Assembly (NCBI RefSeq): GCF_019669985.1
Contig: NZ_AP019782.1
Span: forward strand, 2,102,001 to 2,166,000
Reading direction: 5' to 3'
Source: Methylogaea oryzae
GTDB taxonomy: Bacteria > Pseudomonadota > Gammaproteobacteria > Methylococcales > Methylococcaceae
Length of the DNA stretch: 64,000 nucleotides
This document shows positions 9,523 through 17,443 of the stretch, piece by piece. The notes below the pieces were generated by a model. That model worked only from the letters and a program-made list of their open reading frames with translations, was not told where the DNA came from and made no database searches. Each line of letters starts with the position of its first letter. The stretch's first letter is position 1. The translations under genes were made by a program, and so were the position numbers.

Positions 9523-9756
9523 ATGACCAGCAAATCCCTGACGACCCACCGCATTGTCCGAATCGTGGCCGGATTTTTCGTCCTGCTCTCCCTGAGCCTG
9601 GGCGCGGAAGCCAGCCCGCTGTTCCACAACGCCAACTGGCTGTGGTTCACCGCCTTCGTCGGCGCCAACCTGTTCCAAAGCGGCTTCACCCAATTCTGCC
9701 CGCTGGAAACCCTATTGAAAAAACTGGGCTTCAAGGAAACCTGCGGCGGCGAATAA
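9523..9756 (+). CDS. DUF2892 (YgaP-type transmembrane) small membrane protein
   Basis: A 77-residue protein with two hydrophobic helices ([17 protein letters not shown] and [19 protein letters not shown]) and the DUF2892 signature [15 protein letters not shown] good ribosome-binding site (AGAGGAG) precedes the ATG. DUF2892 is the membrane part of YgaP, a sulfurtransferase in E. coli, and often occurs alone near sulfur-oxidation genes. Here it sits just upstream of the cyd-sqr block, which agrees with a sulfide-related context (inference). No rhodanese domain is attached. Confidence 0.88.
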   Translation: MTSKSLTTHRIVRIVAGFFVLLSLSLGAEASPLFHNANWLWFTAFVGANLFQSGFTQFCPLETLLKKLGFKETCGGE

Positions 9757-9811
9757 AGCCGCCGCCGTCCGAACAGGAGCCCATCGCGCCCCGGGCAACC
9801 ACCATATTTGC

Positions 9812-9854
9812 TTGCGAACGCGATCGGCAGCGCTCATAATTAGAATCCTCTAAT
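9812..9854 (+). promoter_or_regulatory. cyd operon promoter overlapped by an inverted-repeat operator
   Basis: TTGCGA (9812-9817) and CATAAT (9835-9840) are separated by exactly 17 bases, a good sigma-70 promoter 30 bases before cydP. An inverted repeat ATTAGA-N4-TCTAAT (9839-9854) covers the end of the -10 and the likely start site, the usual place for a repressor. ArsR-family (BigR/YgaV-like) or Rrf2-family repressors are candidates because such regulators control DUF2892 and sulfide genes; the binding protein is not in the window. Confidence 0.6.
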
Positions 9855-9869
9855 ATTTGGAGCGAGCCC

Positions 9870-10097
9870 ATGACGGAAAACACCCGCCTCGCCCCGCCGA
9901 CTCACCGGATAAACGGCCTGCGGCGCGAGATCGCCGTCGCCCTCGCCGTCAAAGCCGTATTGCTGTGGGGCATCTGGCTGCTGGCCTTCCGCGGCCACGG
10001 CGCAGGCCCGCGACCCGATGCCGCCGACCTTTTCGCTTCGGCCCCAAGCGCCCCGGGCCACAACCAACCCAAGGAGGCCTCCCATGATGTCCGGTGA
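9870..10097 (+). CDS. cydP: CydP-like small subunit of cytochrome bd oxidase
   Basis: A 75-residue protein with a single membrane helix (IAVALAVKAVLLWGIWLLAF, about residues 21-40) preceded by the basic sequence RINGLRRE. Small proteins of this form directly upstream of cydA are annotated as CydP. Its 3' end overlaps the start of cydA by 14 bases, and the cydA ribosome-binding site lies inside it, so the two are translationally coupled. Assignment rests mainly on position, topology and the RREI..A...K..LLW pattern; sequence conservation in this family is low. Confidence 0.75.
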   Translation: MTENTRLAPPTHRINGLRREIAVALAVKAVLLWGIWLLAFRGHGAGPRPDAADLFASAPSAPGHNQPKEASHDVR

Positions 10098-11640
10098 CGA
10101 CATCGTCAGCCTGTCGCGGCTGCAATTCGGCCTGACCGCCCTCTACCACTTCCTGTTCGTGCCCTTGACCCTGGGCATGACCTTTATCCTCGGCATCATG
10201 GAGTCGGTTTACGTCATGACCGGCCGCCAGGTCTACAAGGACATGACCCAATTCTGGGGCAAGCTGTTCGGCATCAATTTCGCCATGGGCGTCACCACCG
10301 GCATCACCCTGGAATTCCAGTTCGGCACCAACTGGGCCTATTACTCCCATTACGTCGGCGACATATTCGGCCCGCTGCTGGCCAGCGAAGGCTGGATGGC
10401 GTTCTTCCTGGAGTCCACTTTTGTCGGCCTGTTCTTCTTCGGCTGGGTTCGCCTGAGCAAAGTCCAGCACCTGATGGTCACCTGGCTGCTGGCCGTAGGC
10501 ACCAGCTTGTCCGCCCTGTGGATATTGATAGCCAACGGCTGGATGCAGCATCCGGTGGGTGCGGAATTCAACTACGAAACCCTGCGCATGGAGCTGACCA
10601 GCTTCGCCGACGTGTTCTTCAATCCGGTAGCCCAGGTGAAGTTCGTGCATACGGTGGCGGCCGGCTACGTGACCGGCTCCATGTTCGTGCTGGGCATCAG
10701 CTCCTGGTACTTGCTGAAAAAGCGCGACATCGGCTTCGCCCGCCGCTCCTTTTCCATCGCTTCGGCGTTCGGTCTGGCCTCGGTGCTGTCGGTAATCGTG
10801 CTGGGCGACGAATCGGGCTATACCTCCGGCGAAACCCAAAAGATCAAGCTGGCTTCCATCGAAGCGGAGTGGGACACCCACAAACCGCCGGCCAGCTTCA
10901 CCGTGGTGGGCATTCCCGACCAGGCGGCGGAAAAAACCCATTACGCCCTCAAACTGCCCTACGTGCTGGGCCTGATCGCCACCCGCTCCATCGACGAGGA
11001 CGTAAAAGGCTTGAAAGACCTGCGCAACGAGAGTGCCCAGCGCATCGAGAGCGGCATGGTCGCCTACGGCGAACTGCAAAAGCTGCGGGCGGGCGACAAG
11101 AGCGACGCCACCCGCCGCGCCTTCGAGCAACACAAGGCCGACCTGGGCTACGGCCTGCTGCTGAAGAAATACACCGACAAAGTCGTCGACGCCGACGAAG
11201 CCATGATCGAGAAGGCCGCCAACGACACCATCCCGCGCGTCGCCCCCCTGTTCTGGACTTTCCGCGTCATGGTGGCCTGCGGCTTCACCCTGCTGTTCAT
11301 CTTCGCCATGGCGTTTTATTACTGCGCCACCCGCGTCGCCGACCAGAAGCGCTGGTTGATGAAGCTGGCGGTGTGGGGCATCCCACTGCCGTGGATCGCG
11401 GCGGAAACCGGCTGGTTCGTGGCGGAATACGGCCGCCAGCCCTGGACCATTTCCGGCGTGCTGCCCACCCATTTGAGCGTGTCCAGCGTCAGCAGCGGCC
11501 AGCTGTGGTTCAGCATCGCCGGTTTCGCCTTCTTCTATACGGTGCTGTTGGTGATCGAGCTGTACCTGATGTTCAAGTACGTGCGGCTGGGGCCCAGCAG
11601 CCTGCACACCGGCCGCTATTGCTTCGAACAAAGCGCATAA
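10084..11640 (+). CDS. cydA: Cytochrome bd ubiquinol oxidase subunit I
   Basis: Quinol-oxidising subunit of the cytochrome bd oxygen reductase, carrying hemes b558, b595 and d in the inner membrane. From ATG 10084, six bases after AAGGAGG, the protein is 518 residues. Heme-ligand histidines are visible at His22 (LYHFLFVP) and His189 (FVHTVAAGYVTGS). The long periplasmic Q-loop is present (from KIKLASIEAEWDTHKPPA onward), and the conserved GRQPWTISGVLPTHLS block follows. An in-frame extension to 10018 lacks a ribosome site. Cytochrome bd is known to be less sensitive to sulfide and NO than heme-copper oxidases, which fits the neighbouring sqr. Confidence 0.97.
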   Translation: MMSGDDIVSLSRLQFGLTALYHFLFVPLTLGMTFILGIMESVYVMTGRQVYKDMTQFWGKLFGINFAMGVTTGITLEFQFGTNWAYYSHYVGDIFGPLLASEGWMAFFLESTFVGLFFFGWVRLSKVQHLMVTWLLAVGTSLSALWILIANGWMQHPVGAEFNYETLRMELTSFADVFFNPVAQVKFVHTVAAGYVTGSMFVLGISSWYLLKKRDIGFARRSFSIASAFGLASVLSVIVLGDESGYTSGETQKIKLASIEAEWDTHKPPASFTVVGIPDQAAEKTHYALKLPYVLGLIATRSIDEDVKGLKDLRNESAQRIESGMVAYGELQKLRAGDKSDATRRAFEQHKADLGYGLLLKKYTDKVVDADEAMIEKAANDTIPRVAPLFWTFRVMVACGFTLLFIFAMAFYYCATRVADQKRWLMKLAVWGIPLPWIAAETGWFVAEYGRQPWTISGVLPTHLSVSSVSSGQLWFSIAGFAFFYTVLLVIELYLMFKYVRLGPSSLHTGRYCFEQSA

Positions 11641-11655
11641 AAACGGAGACGTACG

Positions 11656-12157
11656 ATGAAAAGCCTGTCTATCCCCACGCTGCTGTGCGCGCTGATCGCA
11701 CCGGCCTACGCCGCGGAACCCGCCACGCCGGCCCGGCTGGACGAGGTGGCGGAACGCGGCGCCCATGTCATGCCGTTCGACCTGGAAAAAAACCGTGCAC
11801 GTCTTCGACAAAACCGCCAACGGCGGCTTGCAGCAAGTGGTGGCCAAGAATGCCGGCGACGTCGAGCAAATCCGGCTGATCCGCGAGCACCTGTCGCACA
11901 TCGCCGCCCGTTTTACCCAAGGCGATTTTTCCGGGCCGGCGCGCATCCACGGCAACGCCATGCCCGGACTGGCGGCCATGAGCGCCGGGGCCGGGCAAAT
12001 CCGCTTTGTCTATGGAGAGCTGCCGAACGGGGCGCAAATCGACTATTCCACCGATCAGCCGGAGCTGGTGGGGGCGATACACGCTTATTTCGACGCGCAA
12101 TTGAGCGACCACGCCCGCCACGCCGTTTCCGGACACCATGGACGGCACCACCGCTGA
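11656..12157 (+). pseudogene. Frameshifted small exported protein gene between cydA and cydB
   Basis: From ATG 11656, with a GGAGA ribosome site, the frame encodes a signal peptide (MKSLSIPTLLCALIAPAYA) and continues to about residue 45 (PFDLEK). A run of seven A at 11786-11792 then shifts the reading frame: downstream, protein-like sequence continues in the next frame (VHVFDKTANGGLQQVVAK, QIRLIREHLSHIAARF, GDFSGPARIHGNAMPGLA, VGAIHAYFDAQLSDH) to the stop at 12157. Six A would give one 166-residue protein. That protein matches my recollection of a family often misnamed aspartate carbamoyltransferase in databases; its function is unknown. Causes could be a sequencing error, a true mutation or slippage on the A-run. 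Confidence 0.8.
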
Positions 12158-12213
12158 CCTGCGCGTAGGTTGATACTCCCAGAGCCAAACCAGACTATCG
12201 CGAGGGCGAAACC

Positions 12214-13353
12214 ATGTTCGACTACGAAACCATAAGACTGATCTGGTGGGTCTTCATCGGCGTGGTGGCCGTCGCCTTCGCCGTCACCGAAGGCTTCGAT
12301 TTCGGCATCGGCGCGTTGCTGCCCTTCGTAGGCAAGACCGACCTGGAACGCCGTGTCGTCATCAACACCGTGGGCGCCACCTGGGAAGGCAACCAGGTGT
12401 GGCTGATCCTGCTGGGCGGCGCGGTATTCGCCATCTGGCCGCCGGTCTACGCCACGCTGTTCTCCGGCTTGTACGTGGCCATGCTGCTGGTGCTGTTCGC
12501 CCTGTTTTTCCGCCCGGTGGGCTTCGACTACCGCAGCAAGCTGGAAAACCCGCAATGGCGCAACGCCTGGGACTGGGGCTTGTTCGTCGGCGGCGCCGTG
12601 CCGCCCCTCCTGCTGGGCGTGCTGGTGGGCAATCTGATCGTCGGCCTGCCTTTCCACCTGGACGCCGATTTGCGCGCCTTCTACACCGGCTCGTTCTGGA
12701 GCCTGCTCAACCCCTTCGCCCTGCTGTGCGGCTTCATCGGCTTGGCGACGGCGACCTTCCACGGCGCGATTTTCCTGCAATGGCGCACCGAGAACGCTAT
12801 CCGGCAACGGGCGCGGCGCGCGGTCGGGTTGATCGGCCCGGCCCTGCTGGCGGCTTTAGCACTGGCGTTGGGATGGGTATTGCTCGGCATGGAGCGGCCG
12901 GAAATCATTGTATTGCCGGCCACCGACGGGCCTTCCAACCCTTTGGCCAAAACCGTGGCCTTGGCGGCAGGCGGCTGGCTCAAGCATTTCCTCGCCCATC
13001 CCTGGATGCTGGCGGCACCGGCGCTGGGTTTCGGCGGCCTGGGCGCCGCCTACGTCCTGGGCAAGGCGGACTCGCCCGCCGCGGCATTTCTGGGCAGCGC
13101 CCTCGGCATCGGCGGCGCCTTGTCCACGGTGGGACTGGGGCTGTTCCCTTTCCTGCTGATTTCCTCCACCGACCCCCGCTCCAGCCTGACTGTGTGGGAC
13201 GCCAGTTCCAGCCATACGACGCTATTGCTGGCCTTCTGGATCACCGTTGTCTTCCTGCCCATCGTGCTGCTGTATACACGCTGGGTTTACCGAGTGATCT
13301 GGGGCGCGGTGACGGAAAAGCAGGTAATGCAAGACACCCATACGCTATATTGA
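12214..13353 (+). CDS. cydB: Cytochrome bd ubiquinol oxidase subunit II
   Basis: Second integral membrane subunit of cytochrome bd oxidase, 379 residues with about eight to nine helices. The family start MFDYETIRLIWWVFIGVVA, the motif TEGFDFGIGALLPF, GATWEGNQVWLILLGGA, and the C-terminal SLTVWDASSSHTTL block are all present. The ribosome site GAGGGCG precedes the ATG. It is separated from cydA by the frameshifted exported gene and is followed 15 bases later by cydX. Confidence 0.97.
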   Translation: MFDYETIRLIWWVFIGVVAVAFAVTEGFDFGIGALLPFVGKTDLERRVVINTVGATWEGNQVWLILLGGAVFAIWPPVYATLFSGLYVAMLLVLFALFFRPVGFDYRSKLENPQWRNAWDWGLFVGGAVPPLLLGVLVGNLIVGLPFHLDADLRAFYTGSFWSLLNPFALLCGFIGLATATFHGAIFLQWRTENAIRQRARRAVGLIGPALLAALALALGWVLLGMERPEIIVLPATDGPSNPLAKTVALAAGGWLKHFLAHPWMLAAPALGFGGLGAAYVLGKADSPAAAFLGSALGIGGALSTVGLGLFPFLLISSTDPRSSLTVWDASSSHTTLLLAFWITVVFLPIVLLYTRWVYRVIWGAVTEKQVMQDTHTLY

Positions 13354-13368
13354 CTCGGAGGCGATACG

Positions 13369-13512
13369 ATGTGGTATTTCACCTGGATACTGGGCGCGGG
13401 TTTCGCCGCCGCCTTCGCCGTGATCAACGCCATGTGGCTGGAATCGGTGTGCGACATCGACACCCACGGCATCGACCAATCCTGCGACGATGTGCGTCGC
13501 CGCGATGCATGA
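13369..13512 (+). CDS. cydX: CydX small subunit of cytochrome bd oxidase
   Basis: A 47-residue protein starting with the family hallmark MWYFTWILG and continuing GAGFAAAFAVINAMWLE, a single membrane helix, then a polar tail rich in Asp and Arg. CydX stabilises the heme centres of the oxidase in E. coli. It starts 15 bases after the cydB stop with CGGAGG upstream. It is easily missed in annotation because of its size. The acidic Cys-containing tail (VCDIDTHGIDQSCDD) is longer than in the minimal members. Confidence 0.95.
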   Translation: MWYFTWILGAGFAAAFAVINAMWLESVCDIDTHGIDQSCDDVRRRDA

Positions 13513-13598
13513 CGGGAGGCTTCCATCGAACACCATAACCCCACCACCCCGCTCGTTTAACCCATACTTACCGACTGGAACACCAGAGGAGACGCATC

Positions 13599-14873
13599 AT
13601 GGCTAAAATCGTCGTATTGGGCGCCGGCATCGGCGGCATTCCCATGGCTTACGAAATGAAGGAACTCGCCCGCAAGGAAGACGAGGTCATCGTCATTTCC
13701 GACAGTCCCACTTTCCACTTCGTGCCGTCCAACCCCTGGGTGGCCGTCAACTGGCGAAAACCGTCCGATATCAAAATCGAATTGGCGCCGGTTTTTAAAA
13801 AGAAAAAAATCACCTTCATACAAAAAGCCGCCGCCAAGGTACGCCCCGAATCCAACCAAGTGGAGCTCGCCGACGGCAGCACGGTAGGCTACGACTACCT
13901 CATCATCGCCACCGGCCCCAGGCTGGCCTTCGACGAAATCCCCGGCTTCGGCCCCCACGGCCATACCCAGTCGGTGTGCCACGTGGACCACGCCGGCGAA
14001 TCGGGCGAATTTTGGGACGGCTTCGTCAAAGATCCCGGCCCCATCATCGTCGGCTCGGTGCAAGGCGCTTCCTGCTTCGGCCCGGCCTACGAGTACCTGT
14101 TCATCGCCGAGACCGACCTGCGCAAGCGCAAGATCCGCGACAAAGTGCCCATCACCTTCGTCACGTCCGAACCCTACATCGGCCACCTGGGGCTGGGCGG
14201 CGTGGGCGACTCCAAGGGCATGCTGGAAAGCGAGCTGCGGGACAAAAGCGTCAAGTGGATCTGCAACGCCAAAGTGGACCGCATCGAAGCCGGTAAAATG
14301 TACGTCACCGAAGTGGACGAGACCGGCGCGGAAAAGAAGAAGCACGAGCTGTCCTTCAAGCACAGCATGATGATCCCCGCCTTCACCGGCGTGGACGCGG
14401 TGCGCGGCATCGACGGGCTGGTCAACCCGCGCGGCTTCGTGCTGGTGGACGAATACCAGCGCAATCCCAAGTTCAAGAACGTCTATTCCGTGGGCGTGTG
14501 CATCGCCATCCCGCCCCAGGAGCAAACCCCGGTGCCCACCGGCGTGCCCAAGACCGGCTACATGATCGAATCCATGGTCACCGCCACCGCCCACAACATC
14601 CGCGAGGAATTGGACGGCAAGCAACCCTCCCACAAGGCTACCTGGAGCGCCTTGTGCCTGGCGGACATGGGCGACACCGGCCTGGCCTTCATCGCCCAGC
14701 CGCAAATTCCGCCGCGCAACATCACCTGGTCCGCCAAGGGTTATTGGGTGCACCTGGGCAAGATCGCCTTTGAAAAATACTTCATGCGCAAGATCGCCAA
14801 GGGCATCAGCGAGCCGTTCTATGAACGGATGATCCTGAAAATGATGGGCGTGGTGCGTTTGAAAAACGGCTGA
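13599..14873 (+). CDS. sqr: Sulfide:quinone oxidoreductase (type I-like)
   Basis: FAD flavoprotein that oxidises sulfide at the membrane surface and passes electrons to the quinone pool. The N-terminal FAD fold is VVLGAGIGGIPMAYEMK. The three redox cysteines of the Acidithiobacillus enzyme are all kept: Cys127 (SVCHVDHA), Cys159 (GASCFGPAYEY) and Cys353 (ALCLADMG). FVPSNPWV, SEPYIGHLGLGGVGDSKG, PTGVPKTGYMIESM and the amphipathic C-terminal tail WVHLGKIAFEKYFMRK...MMGVVRLK also match. Length (424) is typical. It lies immediately after the cytochrome bd genes, so electrons could leave the quinol pool through a sulfide-tolerant oxidase. Confidence 0.95.
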   Translation: MAKIVVLGAGIGGIPMAYEMKELARKEDEVIVISDSPTFHFVPSNPWVAVNWRKPSDIKIELAPVFKKKKITFIQKAAAKVRPESNQVELADGSTVGYDYLIIATGPRLAFDEIPGFGPHGHTQSVCHVDHAGESGEFWDGFVKDPGPIIVGSVQGASCFGPAYEYLFIAETDLRKRKIRDKVPITFVTSEPYIGHLGLGGVGDSKGMLESELRDKSVKWICNAKVDRIEAGKMYVTEVDETGAEKKKHELSFKHSMMIPAFTGVDAVRGIDGLVNPRGFVLVDEYQRNPKFKNVYSVGVCIAIPPQEQTPVPTGVPKTGYMIESMVTATAHNIREELDGKQPSHKATWSALCLADMGDTGLAFIAQPQIPPRNITWSAKGYWVHLGKIAFEKYFMRKIAKGISEPFYERMILKMMGVVRLKNG

Positions 14874-14938
14874 TTCGCCCTGGGTTATAACCGACCGCGG
14901 CGGCCCGCTCTCCCAGCGCGGCCGCGGCGGTCCGTAGC

Positions 14939-14980
14939 CCCGCCTTTAGGCGGTTCGATCCGGAGCCACCTAAAGGCGGG
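14939..14980. repeat. Inverted repeat (REP-like or terminator) between sqr and tolC
   Basis: Perfect 12-bp arms CCCGCCTTTAGG (14939-14950) and CCTAAAGGCGGG (14969-14980) around an 18-base spacer. There is no T-tract on either strand, so it looks more like a dispersed extragenic palindrome than an intrinsic terminator. I saw no second copy in this window. Confidence 0.6.
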
Positions 14981-15012
14981 ACTGCCGACTGCGCTGCGAC
15001 GGAAGGTCGATA

Positions 15013-16362
15013 ATGAAAGGTAATTCGATGAACTTCGCCATCCCTGCTCTACTGCTCTGGCTGGCGGCGGCCGCTCCCGCCTGGGCGGAACTCCCTACCG
15101 GCCCGCTCAATCTGGAACAAATCCTGGACTTGGCCTTCGAGCGCAATCCGGACCTGAGCGCCGCCGCCGAACGCATCGGCCAAGCCGAAGCCAAGGTCGG
15201 AGAGGCGGCCGCCGCCTTTTATCCCAAGCTCACCGGCCGGGTGGGCTACACCTATTCCGACGACCCGACCCAGGCCTTTTCCGCCATCGTTTCCCAGCGG
15301 CGCTTCACCAATCGAGACTTCCAAAACATCAACCAGCCCGGTTATGTGGAAAACTTCCGGCCGGAAGTGGTGGGCGCTTGGTCGCTGTTTCGCGGCGGCT
15401 CGGATTATTTCCGCAAGAAGGCGGCGGAACTGGGCGTGGAAGCGGCGGAATTGGAACGCTCCGCCTTGCGCAACGGGCTGGCGGCATCGGTCACTTCCGC
15501 TTATTACGCCGTGTTGGCCGCCCCGCAACAGTTGGAAGTGGCGCGCCGCTCCATCGAAGCGGTGGACAGCGCCCTGCGCCACGCCCAAGCCCAACACCGC
15601 GAGGGCGCCCTGCTCAAATCCGACGTATTGTCCTTGGAAGTGCGCCGCGCCCAGGCCGGCGAAGCGGAGGTGCGGGCCATCAACGGCGTAGAGCTGACCC
15701 GTTCCGGACTGAAAACCCTGCTCGGCTTGGGCGCGGCCGATCCCTTGGAAGTCCGCGCGGGGGCCGATAGCACAGCCGCCCCGATCAGCGACAAAATCGG
15801 CGAACTGATCACCCAAGCCCTGGCCCAGCGGCCGGAAATGCAGGCGGCGGCCCATCAGGTGCAAATACGCGAAAAGGAACTGTTGGCCGAGCAAGGCGGC
15901 CACCTGCCCCGCGTCAACGCCTATGCGGCCTACGGCATGAACACCCGCACTCCCGATTTCAACGCCAACCGCGACAACGTCACCCTGGGGCTCAACGCGG
16001 AAGTGGACTTGTTCGCCGGCGGAGCCACGGCGGCGCGGGTATCCGGCGCCGAACGCAAAGTGGCCGAAGCCCAAGCCATCCAGCAGCGCACCCGGCTGGA
16101 AATCGAAGACGAAGTCCAACGGGCCCACGCCAACCTCAAGGAGGCGCGCCAGCGATTGGTCATGGCGGAAGCCGCCGACCGCGCCGCCGAGGAGGCCATG
16201 CGCCTGGTCTACCAACAGTACCAGGCCGGCACGGCCAACGTCACCCGCTACCTGGAGGCCGAGGCCGACCGCGCCCAAGCGCAGACACGGGCGGTGATGG
16301 CCCGCTACGACGCCCAGGTGGCCCAGGCCAACCTGCAAAAAGCCTTAGGATTCTGGAAATAA
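15013..16362 (+). CDS. TolC-family outer-membrane efflux protein
   Basis: Outer-membrane channel of a tripartite efflux pump, 449 residues. A signal peptide (MNFAIPALLLWLAAAAPAWA) precedes two outer-membrane efflux repeats: LNLEQILDLAFERNPDLSAA at the start of the first and ELITQALAQRPEMQAAAHQV at the start of the second, each followed by long helices. Two starts have ribosome sites, 15013 and 15028. It is the first gene of an operon with a periplasmic adaptor (7 bases downstream) and an RND pump. Substrate is not evident. Confidence 0.93.
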   Translation: MKGNSMNFAIPALLLWLAAAAPAWAELPTGPLNLEQILDLAFERNPDLSAAAERIGQAEAKVGEAAAAFYPKLTGRVGYTYSDDPTQAFSAIVSQRRFTNRDFQNINQPGYVENFRPEVVGAWSLFRGGSDYFRKKAAELGVEAAELERSALRNGLAASVTSAYYAVLAAPQQLEVARRSIEAVDSALRHAQAQHREGALLKSDVLSLEVRRAQAGEAEVRAINGVELTRSGLKTLLGLGAADPLEVRAGADSTAAPISDKIGELITQALAQRPEMQAAAHQVQIREKELLAEQGGHLPRVNAYAAYGMNTRTPDFNANRDNVTLGLNAEVDLFAGGATAARVSGAERKVAEAQAIQQRTRLEIEDEVQRAHANLKEARQRLVMAEAADRAAEEAMRLVYQQYQAGTANVTRYLEAEADRAQAQTRAVMARYDAQVAQANLQKALGFWK

Positions 16363-16369
16363 CGCCGCC

Positions 16370-17443
16370 ATGTCCACGCCCAATTCCGAACAAACCAAAC
16401 GCCAGCTGATTTATGCCGCCGCCTCCATCGCCGGGTTGATCCTGCTGCTGGTGTGGATGCAAGGCGGTTTCGTCGGCAAGACGCCGCCCGGCACCACCGA
16501 AGCCGCCCCCGGACAGACGGGCCGCCTGGTCACCGCCCGGGCGGAGGTCAAAGAAATCGACGACATCATGGCCTGGCCGGGCACGGTGAGCGCCCGCACC
16601 GTGGCGCAGCTGGCGCCCAAAGTGAGCGCCCGCATCATCGAAGTCGCCGTCAAAGCCGGCGACACCGTCAAAGCCGGCCAAGTGCTGGCCAAGCTGGACC
16701 AGGGGGAATGGCAAGCGCGGCTGCGCCAGGCCCGTTCCGCCTTGGCGGCGGCCGAGGCCGAAGCGGCCCGCGCCCAAGCCGATGCGCGCCGCACGCAAAA
16801 CCTGTTCGACCAGGAAGCCGCCACCCGCCAAGCCTTGGATGCCGCCTTGGCGACCGCCCGGGCCGGCAGCGCCCAGGCGGCCGAAGCCCGCGCGGCGGTG
16901 AGCGAGGCGGAGTCCCACTTCGGTGAAACCACCCTGCGCGCACCCTTCGACGGCGCCGTAGTGCAGCGACTGCTGGAGCCGGGCGATATGGCCATGCCCG
17001 GCAGCGCCGTGCTGGTGGTGCAATCCGAGCAGCGCTTGCGGGTGGAAGCGGACGTGCCGGAACAGTGCGCCGCCGCCATCCAAGCGGGTACTGCTTTGCA
17101 GGCGCGCGTCGGCGAACGCCGCTACGCCGCCGTGGCCGAAGAAATCGCCCCGGCCGCCGATCCCCGCAGCCGCACGGTGCAAGTCAAAGCTGGCCTGAAC
17201 GGCGCGGCCGATTTGCAACCCGGCGCCTTCGCCTGGCTGGAACAGCCCTGCGGCCGCCGCAACGCCTTGCTGGTGCCGGCATCGGCCGTCAGCCGCTCGG
17301 GACAGCTGGAAAGCGTCCACGTGGTGGAAGGCGGCAAAACCCTGTTGCGCCACGTGCGCACCGGCAAGTCCCGCGACGGCTGGGTGGAAGTGCTGGCGGG
17401 CCTCAAGGCCGGCGACCTGGTGGTGACGGACAGCGCACCATGA
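16370..17443 (+). CDS. RND efflux periplasmic adaptor (membrane fusion protein)
   Basis: A 357-residue HlyD/AcrA-type adaptor. An N-terminal membrane anchor (LIYAAASIAGLILLLVWMQ) precedes the lipoyl half-motif ISARI..VAVKAGDTVKAGQVLAKLD, an alpha-hairpin of Ala-rich coiled coil (about residues 115-185), the second lipoyl half TTLRAPFDGAVVQRLLEPGDM, and a beta-barrel domain. The stop overlaps the start of the pump gene (ATGA), so the two are coupled. No metal-binding His-rich N-terminus is visible, so a drug or organic-compound pump is as likely as a metal pump. Confidence 0.93.
   Translation: MSTPNSEQTKRQLIYAAASIAGLILLLVWMQGGFVGKTPPGTTEAAPGQTGRLVTARAEVKEIDDIMAWPGTVSARTVAQLAPKVSARIIEVAVKAGDTVKAGQVLAKLDQGEWQARLRQARSALAAAEAEAARAQADARRTQNLFDQEAATRQALDAALATARAGSAQAAEARAAVSEAESHFGETTLRAPFDGAVVQRLLEPGDMAMPGSAVLVVQSEQRLRVEADVPEQCAAAIQAGTALQARVGERRYAAVAEEIAPAADPRSRTVQVKAGLNGAADLQPGAFAWLEQPCGRRNALLVPASAVSRSGQLESVHVVEGGKTLLRHVRTGKSRDGWVEVLAGLKAGDLVVTDSAP

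Noticed and set aside
9756..9870. FNR/ANR box expected before a cyd operon
   Set aside because: No TTGAT-N4-ATCAA-like sequence is present; the only clear symmetry is the ATTAGA inverted repeat.
9949..11979. 676-residue minus-strand frame antisense to cydP-cydA
   Set aside because: It is the complement of strong cyd coding sequence, with His/Gln/Gly-rich low-quality translation typical of GC-rich antisense frames.
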